This document shows positions 1 to 64,000 of a DNA stretch of 64,000 bases, piece by piece; within the stretch, counting starts at the first letter, position 1; each line of letters begins with the position of its first letter. The position numbers and the translations under genes are program-made. Under the pieces are notes generated by a model, which was not told where the DNA came from, did no database searches, and worked only from the letters and a program-made list of their open reading frames with translations. The stretch covers positions 22,109,112 to 22,173,111 of the forward strand of contig NC_072462.1 in assembly GCF_027596085.1 (NCBI RefSeq), given 5' to 3'. The DNA is from Anoplopoma fimbria (lineage: Eukaryota > Chordata > Actinopteri > Perciformes > Anoplopomatidae).

Positions 1-3000
1 GCTCTAGCTATGAATGCCTAGGGTAGATGAGAGCACTCCCACATAATGTTGAAAGTAAAGATAGAAGCGCTGAGCAACCCAAAGTTATAAAATCATAATC
101 GATTAGCCAGCAGGTTAAAATGGATCAAAAAATACTTTTAAAAAAAGGTGGGAGATAACCAAGTACTTTTACCATACAAAAACAGGTTTAAGTGCTTTGA
201 GCTTTTCCAATCAGACAGTTTTTATATCCTGCATTTTATTTCAGAGGGATACCTTGTTCCCTTTATTTCACTACATTCATCTTACTGATGCAGTTTATAG
301 TTACTACTTTAACAGAAGAGGTCAAAACAAAGCTCCTCACTGTAGGTTTTGGGGACCAAATCTTGCATCTCCAAAATATATAAAAAGAGACTTTTGATAG
401 CCTGTAAATTAACATAAAGTCGCCAAAACTAGCATGACTTATGCTAGATTTGCTGTTTAACTTCAATTTTCATATCTCAAATTATCCATCTATTTTAGAT
501 TTAAAATGTTTAAATCCTTATTTGTCTTTGTAAAGTACGGTGTAAACATCCTCCACCTCTGACTTATACTCTTGAGTACTTCACTCTACAAACATACAAA
601 CTCATGAAGCCGTGTTAAATTACATGCAGCTGAACAATATGGAAGCACACAGATCGGTGATGGCGCCACACAACTGCCATGAACTAAAAAACAAGCAGAT
701 CTTCTCTACATGTCATGAAATCGCAATCCAGAGAGCTAGGCATATCGTCTTACAATAAATATGAATGCAAATGTGAAACTCAGTAACCCTAATAACACAG
801 AGATGAACTGCTGAAGACACATTTTAGAGATTGTAAACTTAAGAGGTGCTAGACTGGAGTAAAACAAACTTTTTGCCAAATTTGTTGCTTCATCACCAGA
901 TTTACATTTTCAAACTAAGTTCATCATAAAAAGGCAGACAAAGCATTTGATTTACTCCTTACACAACATCTTCAACAATATTTGACCTTCTTTGGTTTGT
1001 TTCTGTTGCAAAGCTGCATGTTTCCTCCAGTTTGGTTTGATTAGCTGCTTTACCTCAAACACATTCACCTACAGTAAACCTAAACTTGACTGTAAAGGGT
1101 CAGAATACGAAGCGGAGGTAATCTGTAAAAACAGAAGAGAAAGAGGCAAGCCCATCTTGAGTTGGGTCGTTATGGTGATTTGGGGGTTGTAGGTGTAAGG
1201 GCTCGTGGGTGGGGGTTAAGTGTGGGCCATAGAGGTCAACGTCAAACTGGCCTCGCCTGCTTCTCTGCTGTTCCCTAAACACACAGCTTCGTGGGCCTGT
1301 TTGCCCCAGAAACACAACACCGCAACGTTGATCTCCAACGCCACTAAATTATTAGGTTAATACCAAAATAGCATAACAAAAACAAAGACTTGTTTTAGTA
1401 AGTGATGGCCATTTTGCTCAGGAAGGTGTTAAATGCAGCAGTATGAGGGGGGTGCAGCCATACTGCTTATGGTGAGAGCTGCTTACTGAGAAAACCATAA
1501 AACCACACGTTGGTTTGTAAACGATATCGCTTTAGCAGATTAGTTAGGAATGAGATGGATTCGCAGGACTACAATATGCAATCTTTAGTGGTCAAATAAG
1601 TGTTCATAAATAGCCTTGCTAATAATTAAGAAAAAACTTACAATGGCCAGAACGCAATGTGAAAGCATCATTTTGAACATTTGTCATTGTGTACATCTAG
1701 ATGTAGATTGCAGATAATAACTTCAAAACGTTTTACATATTGTATTGTCAAAAACAGCTCATTTGGGTATTGAGTGCATTTTAGTTCTACACAAGTTCTG
1801 TTGAATGTAATATTTGTTTCTTTATCAAAGTAAATCTAATAGTCTGCTAGTGACTGGTGTAAAAAAACAAAACATTTTTCTCGTATATTGGGGGAGGGAT
1901 GGATTATTGGCATCTTAAACTTTAATTTGGTTGCTAAAGCATATCAGGTGAAACATTGCTACATTCTCAGACTGTGTCAGCAGAGAGTTATCATATAGGC
2001 AGTGGTACAAAGTGAAATTTTTTGGGCAACTGAAATATTTCTGAAATTATTGTTACCTGGCTGTTTCCCCATCTACGTTGCCCCAAAATTGCCCCGTGTG
2101 CCAGTGCCCTGAAGTGATAACATGACCCCTCTGCGGACGAGCCATGAGCCATGTGAGCATGTGATGGCGGGCTGTGACAAAGTGACGTGGATAAAGTCAG
2201 AGGACTGGTAGAAAAAAAACAAAAACCACAAGGGAAAGAGGAGAGGATCCTTCTTTGAAATCCAGCATCAAGTCAAGGACCTGTCCGTATGTCGAAAAAC
2301 CAGTGACATATCAAGGTGATTGTCTTTGCGAAGGGTTAATTAGAAAAATAACCAGACAGTAAAAAAACTGATAAAGATGGATCTCGGGGGTAGATTAAAT
2401 CTGGAGTGAGGCCTTTGCGTGGCTGTCGAGGGGCGATTTAATCCACCCAGCTGAGATGATGGGAGGAGGCAGCAGGGATGGGGTCACGACCCCCTCAGAC
2501 ATGGCCGCTCTGCAGCACAGACTTTACTTGGGCTGAATCCAAATGTCCACCCTCCAGACCGGGCCCTCGTTGCCTCAGTACCAATGGCACAAGACCTTAA
2601 GACTGCAAGGAAACGTAAACCCCTCATAGACTGGCCTTGCACACATTAGTTTTCGATGCATCTAATCCTAACTCTTTCTTCAATATATGTCTACAATATT
2701 ATATGGTTAAAACATTTTTTTACATGATGCAATTAATGTCTTACGATATTTTATATGTTAAATATATTTTGATGATTTTAAAGTATCTACGATTTATAAA
2801 AACACAGCATTACATTCATATTGCAATGTAGGCATTCAATCAGCAGTCTGTTAAAGTCTGCACACCAGCGCTCTCTCTAGAAGTCCACAGAGAGTCCATA
2901 TGTGGCCCCTCGCTAACTCTGTGAATCAAGGATCTGGACTGTGGTCAGACATTTGGATTCAGCCCTCCTGTAGGACAACAGACAGGATACACCTGATTGA

Positions 3001-3280
3001 ATAGCAGGAGTCCTATTCTGATTGGCTTACTCTCAGTACACAGGGACTAGAGCCTGATGGAGCGGCCCATGCTTTGAGGAGAGGTCGGGGGTTGCCCATC
3101 CCTGAGGGAGACGGGGGAGGAGGAGGGTGGAGTTACATAAAACAGTACTGCGTGTTCAAAGAAGGAGGAACAAGGAGGAAGCCCTTGTGCTGCGAAGGTT
3201 CAGAAAGGGCTTCTTTGTGCGGCTGCCTTTACTTTTTTCAGTGTGATTTCTCTCTCCCTCACTCCCAATCTCTCTCTGCC
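1..3280 (-). other. stxbp1 3-prime UTR and downstream sequence
   Basis: No coding exon was recognised here. The stretch next to 3280 must be stxbp1 3-prime UTR. Candidate minus-strand AATAAA signals are at 235-240 and 262-267, which would mean a UTR of about 3 kb, but the true end was not determined. Short open frames here look like noise. Confidence 0.5.
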
Positions 3281-33864
<30,584 letters not shown>

Positions 33865-33950
33865 GATGCTGCCGAGTGCTGGACTGACTGTTCACCCTCT
33901 GCTTTCTCTTTCTCTCTCTCTCTATATGTCTCTCTCTATGTCTCTCTCTC

Positions 33951-34011
<61 letters not shown>

Positions 34012-34110
34012 GTCTCTCTCTCTCTCTCTCTCTCTTTAAGAGGACGTCACTGCGTATCCTTCCGCACCATCCCCTCATTGGTGACGTTTATATGCAGCCA
34101 TATGGATGTT
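33865..34110 (-). promoter_or_regulatory. stxbp1 5-prime UTR and proximal promoter region with GA/CT tract
   Basis: Immediately upstream of the stxbp1 ATG lies a broken (CT)n run (33905-34035; GA on the sense strand). Beyond it are a CRE-like TGACGTC (34049-34043 on the minus strand), a minus-strand CCAAT (34081-34077) and TATAAA (34092-34087). TGACG also occurs on the plus strand at 34082-34086. The TATA-like string lies upstream of the CCAAT, so it may not be used. The start of transcription is not shown by sequence. Confidence 0.5.
33905..34035. repeat. (CT)n microsatellite in the stxbp1 leader/promoter
   Basis: Around 60 CT units broken by TATG at about five points. Confidence 0.95.
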
Positions 34111-35429
34111 TATGAGCTCACTACAGCATTGTACTCGTTCCTGAAGAATCCTTATATTCATCTATTGCCTATATGTAAGGTTAAGCATATTCTCCAGAGT
34201 TAAGTTAAAAAAACAAACAAAAACATAGCTATAACCATTTTTCTCTGCCATATGTAATGATGTAATTTCCCTGTGGTTTAAATTATGATATATTTTTTTA
34301 ATGGGTGGAGATTGTCGATTCATTGTCATTATCAATGTGACTATTTACCAAAACCAACATGATATATTAGTTATGTTACAGTGACATTAAAGAGAAACGC
34401 AGCAAATCCTCACATTTGAGAAGTTTGAATTAATATTGTCATCATCCTCGTTGACTGAAATTCATGCAAACAATCAACACTTAAAAAAAATTGCTGCTGA
34501 TTAATTTGATGTTGATTGTCTAATTTAAAAGGCCAAACTAGTCCAGAATGAGTGGTGATGTTTGCTATTATGTAGCCTTTCTGTATGGAGTAAACATTTA
34601 TTGATTATTGCATTTACTTGAGCATCAGTTAGAGTATTGTTCATGTTTTTCCATTAAATGTTGCCTTATTCCCTACGTATCTAGTCTGTGAGCAATAAGC
34701 ATTGTTTATAGGAATTGTAGTGAGTTTAACACTGGATGCACACCCTTCTCAATACTAAATAGCTGAGAAAACAGTGTCCACAAGGGGGCAGCATGTCTCT
34801 CTCTGCAGCAAACACTGGGCATCATGGGAAACGTGTTTTCTCCCATTGCAAAACTTCTAATGGTATTCAGCTTGTATTGGGATTCAAGAGTGCTATTTAA
34901 ATGAATGAAATCTAAAACATAACACTATTTTTTTTAATTTTTTTTTAAAAAGGCACTTTGCTCAGGGGTTGATCTTCATATAGTTATAGTTTTTAATGTC
35001 ATATTCAAAAGTTAAGCTATAAGTCAAACGCCAAACAAAGTCGCTCACAACAACCCTCAGTTCACAGTAAATATTAAACATGTTGTTACTACATGAAGCT
35101 CCTGGTTGTGGCCACACCCTTGGCAGGGCCGCCAGAACACGTTGAACCAGTGATGACTCCCAGTGGGTGTGTCCTGCCACTGGGAACCAGACCAGTGTTC
35201 ACCTCCTCCTACCCCTCTCCCGCAGTCCTCCTCCTCCAGACAGGAGAGAAGATACAGCAGAGCCTCTCAGGAGGAACTACATGTTTCTTCCCCAGGTGGA
35301 TCTACTCGGATATTTGAGATTACTGGAAGGAAAACGAAGACATATTCCCCCCCACCCCCCACCCCCTTGAGCACAACTTGAGCACAGATAGGATCCTCGA
35401 TCACAGGATCTGTGGGCTCTCCTGTCACC
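34111..35429. other. Intergenic/divergent promoter segment between stxbp1 and niban2
   Basis: Only about 1.6 kb separates the two start codons. It includes a piece of the dispersed hAT-like repeat (34385-34530, with GCAGCAAATCCTCACATTTG). The last 300 bases before 35430, including C-rich runs near 35350, probably contain the niban2 leader. No clear TATA box was seen for niban2. Confidence 0.7.
34385..34530 (+). repeat. Dispersed hAT-like repeat fragment
   Basis: AACGCAGCAAATCCTCACAT then TTGAGAAGTTTGAA, followed by a GATTAATTTGATG-type AT-rich end. Same family as 21.99-22.2 kb. Confidence 0.6.
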
Positions 35430-59993
<24,564 letters not shown>

Positions 59994-61465
59994 GAAGACA
60001 ATCCTCCGAACATAACTCTAAAACTGGAGAAAGGCTCGGAGAAAAAAAGTGTGCATCACATGTAAAGGGAGAGAAGCTATATGAATAAGGACTGTATTTA
60101 AAGGGTTAATTCAAAGCATATTGTTGTTGATATTGAACACTCACAACCTCCCTCGACTTTATTTTATTTTGGTGATTGGTTCCTTTCTATGCAGCTTAGT
60201 GAATTTCGTTCCAAAGTTTCTTCATATTTTGTGTACGACACTGCTTTCATATCCGCTCCTTTATGCTACGTTAACAGGTTGAGGGTCTATCACAAGGATA
60301 AGGGATTTTTAAAGTGGATTACTTAATCCACTTTTTTAAATTAAGCTCCAAACGACAACTACATCTAAGTTATTAATGTTTTCAAGTTGTGTAAGTTTGT
60401 TCACGCCAGTTATATCTGTAAATCAGGCCTATATTTTTTTCCCAGCCTCTACCTGGGCAGCAGGGGGTGCTACACTCAGTCTTTAGATGTTGTATGGGGA
60501 TTTGTATTACTGCTATTTTTTGAAATACCAGTATCTATTTTTGTAAACATGTGATTTTCCTAAGTAGTCTATTCCTGAAAGCTTTTCCTGTATTCGCAAA
60601 TGGCCTTTATGTTTCAACACCAGATATTTAGTACAATCTGTCAGGAATGATTTGCACTTCCACTGTGATTTGATACGTTGGATGTTTTCATCTTTTTGAC
60701 AATCAAACAACCAAAATGAATCGGTTCTTGTCACTTTGTTTGTGGGCGTAGATGACCAATATACAGTAAATAATGTCTCTGTAACTTGTAGGATTTTGAT
60801 GTAACTCCAAATCAGACGGAGCTCTCTTTGTGATTATTAGGGAGATACGTAATGTCAACTTCTGTTTCTCAAATATCACTGGTATTTTTCTTAACTTTAT
60901 GGTTAGTACATTCAATCAAACATGACAGTGACAATGTTTCTATTTGAACCCGATCATTTCTAATTCAATTCAAATTTTAAATCTGGGTGATTTTTAAAAA
61001 TATTAATGTTGTTTGGATGAAGTTTCTTTTACAAGAGTTTTATTTCCTTATTTGTGTTATAAAATGAAAATATAAAAGAATGCATCACTGATACTCATCT
61101 TGTGGAGGACATTGTTGATGTTACGGAAACAGTGTTGGGTTACTATAAATTATGACATGACACATTGCTTTAATTTCCTGGTAAGAAATTAGAGACAATT
61201 ATTATACTTTTTTGTTGAAAATAGCAGAAAAACTTTACCTTTTTGCCCGTTCAACTGACCTGCCATGGGATTCGTAAAAGACCCTCAAGGTTCCAAAAAG
61301 GAAAAACTCCATAAAAATGAAATAACAGGATGTCAATCAGACATCCTGATATTTGTTTTTGTTTTGTTGTTATTGGTTATATGAAACATTGAGGTATGTG
61401 CTGCTTTTTGATTCTGTATTTGTATCCACATCTCCAGTAATAAAATAAATACTTTTGAAAAAACA
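59994..61465 (+). other. niban2 3-prime UTR
   Basis: AT-rich non-coding sequence from the TAG to the first clear polyadenylation signals, about 1.45 kb. No other open frame is convincing. Confidence 0.7.
61439..61449 (+). terminator. Overlapping pair of AATAAA polyadenylation signals for niban2
   Basis: AATAAA at 61439-61444 and again at 61444-61449, sharing one base. It is the first strong signal after the stop codon. Confidence 0.65.
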
Positions 61466-63538
61466 AAACAGGAAATTAAAGTGGAAACCTCTTCCAGGAC
61501 AAAGACAGGAAATACTGAAAGTGTGGTTTATACAGAGTACATGGAGGTACCAGAAGTGGAATTAAAGTATGTCAATAAATTAAGTACAAACATATCATTT
61601 TACATCTTCATTTTTATTAGAACAGAAGTACCAAAATTACAGATTCCTTAGCCTTTTTATGAATTTGCAGTTACACATCAGTTTCTTTCCAGAAAATAAA
61701 GGATAACTTTGAAGCTGTACAAGTGTTCAGACATCTTTTCAGTTTCCCTTTCATACCATCTGTAGCCAATTGAGCAAGCATCAATCTGATGTTTAATGTC
61801 GAGAAGAGTTGCGATTCCTCATTCTCTCAATTTGATGAAGTCAGTATCCTGTTGTGACACTTCCTACTGCTGTGTAACCAAGGCACATTTTGATTTGGCT
61901 GCATTGAGATTCATACCTAAGATCCAGTTCTTCCAATGGAGGAACATTGACTGTTTCCTTCTCCTGTTTATTTATTGCAAAACATGTCCGTTTGGTGTGA
62001 GAAGCTCAACTTCATCATAGAAGATCATACCTGAACAGACAACATCTGAGATGTCAGCTTCAAGGTTTCTTTTCTTTTTAGGTGTTTGGTTTGTCAATTA
62101 TTGCCACAGCACCACATGATCGCATATGACAGGCCTTTGAGATGACTGTCAAAGAACCAAGATGACACAATAGAGAAGTTAACGAGCTACAAACACATGA
62201 TTCATTTCCTTATCTGAGCCCTGTCTTATGATGTCTGACTGTTAAATCTCAGCTCCAAGAGAGAGTCTGTTTTAAGGTTTCACACACTGCAAAAGGCAGG
62301 AAATCATCATGAAAGTATAAATTTTAATAATCCTTAGTGGCATAACACCATTAATTGTTAGTTAGTCAGTTAGTAAAATACTATGTAGTAGTTTGAAAAG
62401 TCTGTCAAGGTTGAACAGGAAAACATAAAAACTTTGTAAAAATGACAGAAACAACAGTAATATGCCAGAAGCTATGCATGACTCCAATCACTGATACGGG
62501 TTGTACCTTTGATGTTGACAATTCCAATGCATTTTAGGATAAATAAACAAAAAGATTAGAGTTTAGGCAAACAGCCCACCTTTCTTGGAGACAAAAAAAA
62601 TGCAAATTTCATATGCATCACTCTTTCAGATGTTTTGTGCTTGAGAACATAAGTAAGACTATGCCTCAGAAACAGAACATTATGTCCCTTTAACGCAAAA
62701 GAACTACCTCAAAAGATATGAATTCATACTTATTGTCCCTTTGGTCAAAGTCAAATGTTACAACTTTGTTTTCATATGTTATGCTCCACAAGGCTATCAA
62801 CATAGCTAAGGCTGAGCCGGCGGTTCGCAGCTAACAGTGCAGACGATGGCTACGGTGCTGACAGAGCTGACAGTGTTTTACTGAAGGGGAATGGAAATGT
62901 ATGTGCTGTAACCTCTGTATGAGTGTAGTGGAGACAAGGCGGCCATGGGCTAGACAGTGGGGCACGCTCACATGCATTGACGTGCATGCACGGCCGCCCT
63001 GGCTACGTAAACAAAGCCCAGAGAATTTGGGATTACAACACACACACAGCGGGAGAGTGACTTCCTTCTCTGCACAGTAGACATAGTTCTCTATATTCAC
63101 ATTTCAAGCAGTTGTTTTTTTGCTACAATAATACTCTGAATATGAATATTGTATAGATAACAAGTCCTGTGGCCAGAAACCAAAAAGCGACAGAAGACTG
63201 ACCCCGATGACGGACAATCAGAATGCACAAACATTTCCGTTCCCACATCTAGATGAGTTTTATGCGACAGCAGTGTGTGTTAGTATTGTGCAGCTTATTC
63301 GTCAGTATACAAGGAATTTCCCTTTCGAATTCCCCCCCCCCCCATTTTAAAATCTTCCCTCCTTCCCCATGTTAAAATCTTCACATATATTCACAACACT
63401 TACTGTACCCAGAGCAACTGAACAAAACACAAAACACTGAAATGAGTCAATCAAGTAGTTTCCCCATTTAGTATCCAAAGCATTAGATCCTTTTAACTCA
63501 GAAATAGAAAATAAACACCCTCTGGACTGTCCATACCA
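61466..63538. other. Convergent intergenic segment between niban2 and slc31a2
   Basis: Probably includes the slc31a2 3-prime UTR at its right end. Minus-strand AATAAA candidates are at 61613-61618, 61967-61972 and 61971-61976. A diverged relative of the 25.63 kb repeat lies at 62.77-63.10 kb, and a C13 run lies near 63331. Confidence 0.6.
62770..63100 (+). repeat. Interspersed repeat with AGCTAACAGTGCAGACGATG core
   Basis: GAGCCGGCGGTTCGCAGCTA, then GGTGCTGACAGAGCTGACAG and later GAGTGACTTCCTTCTCTGCA. It shares spaced blocks with 25630-25830. Class unknown. Confidence 0.45.
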
Positions 63539-63704
63539 TCAGATGTGACTCAGGAGAGGGAACGAGATGAAATAACCGAGGGCGGAGCCCACGATGACCC
63601 CGAGGAAGATCCAGGTGTTGTAGGACATGACGCACAGCATCAGCATGTATCCCAGAGACACCTGCAGCATGTGGAGGACTGCCTGGATACCGTGCAGCAG
63701 CCAG
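63539..63704 (-). CDS. slc31a2: slc31a2 (Ctr2-type copper transporter), last coding exon only
   Basis: Low-affinity copper transport and Ctr1-modulating protein of endosomal/lysosomal membranes in mammals. The exon reads WLLHGIQAVLHMLQVSLGYM, then LMLCVMSYNTWIFLGVIVGS and ALGYFISFPLLSHI with TGA at 63541-63539. It covers transmembrane helices 2 and 3 and has the CTR signature MxxxM (MLCVM) in helix 2 and GxxxG pairs (GVIVG, GSALG) in helix 3. VMSYNTWIFLGV and the short hydrophobic end point to SLC31A2 rather than SLC31A1, which ends in a His/Cys tail. Acceptor is TATACAG at 63705. The N-terminal exons lie beyond the window's right edge. Confidence 0.92.
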
Positions 63705-64000
63705 CTGTATAAAGAAAAGAGAGAAATACATTAGGTATCAAGTGCATTACAGCTACATGAGAGGGTTGTTACTTTAAATACTTTATTTCAGTATAATAGT
63801 AAAAATTCAGTCCGTCAAGATGCTATTGGTTTTGTTTGTCATGGTCTTTGGGTACATGTTGTTTTCGGGTTCAATCACTGTGACAGAATATGTGAACCAT
63901 TTAACAGAAAAGGAGGTCAATGGTCAGTTTCACAGATAAACACAAAATCATAGAGCAGACCACAGGAAACAGTGGAATGATGAAGCTCAGGAATTACTGC
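63705..64000 (-). other. slc31a2 intron (partial)
   Basis: AT-rich sequence upstream of the last slc31a2 exon. No exon was recognised before the edge. Confidence 0.75.

Overview
This is vertebrate nuclear DNA, almost certainly from a ray-finned (teleost, probably percomorph) fish. The evidence is small phase-matched exons in long AT-rich introns, GT-AG splice sites, many long CA/GT, GA/CT and AAT microsatellites, and several interspersed repeats typical of teleosts. No prokaryotic-style operon, phage, CRISPR array or functional RNA gene was seen. Layout: (1) 1-33.9 kb is the stxbp1 gene (Munc18-1) on the minus strand. All 19 coding exons could be placed; they join in phase into 603 codons plus stop, the length of mammalian Munc18-1a. 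(2) 33.9-35.4 kb is a short divergent intergenic/promoter segment. (3) 35.4-61.45 kb is niban2 (fam129b) on the plus strand. Its 14 coding exons join in phase into 861 codons plus stop. The body is conserved, and one large terminal exon encodes a long acidic, low-complexity tail. (4) 63.5 kb to the right edge holds the last coding exon of slc31a2 (Ctr2-type copper transporter) on the minus strand, convergent with niban2. Head-to-head stxbp1 and niban2 is, from memory, also the arrangement at human 9q34, so this looks like an old conserved linkage. Whether these are the a or b teleost paralogs cannot be told from this window. The genes do not form one pathway: Munc18-1 runs synaptic vesicle docking and priming with syntaxin-1, Niban2 is a PH-domain signalling and membrane-associated protein, and Slc31a2 is a copper transporter. 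The introns hold decayed LINE fragments (near 12.7, 14.6-15.9 and 38.0-39.0 kb), SINE pieces, one nonautonomous hAT-like element with an 8-bp target-site duplication (41.07-41.34 kb), dispersed hAT-like repeats, and a TACTATACTATGAC-type degenerate repeat in both orientations. Points most worth a second look: an apparent GC-AG intron in niban2; long UG tracts near several stxbp1 splice sites; a CCAAT/GC-box/TATA-like cluster antisense inside stxbp1; an unrecognised cysteine-rich ORF inside niban2; and the lengthened Niban2 tail. I did not find a new multi-gene system. Exon calls were made by reading and by remembered family similarity, not by alignment or RNA evidence.
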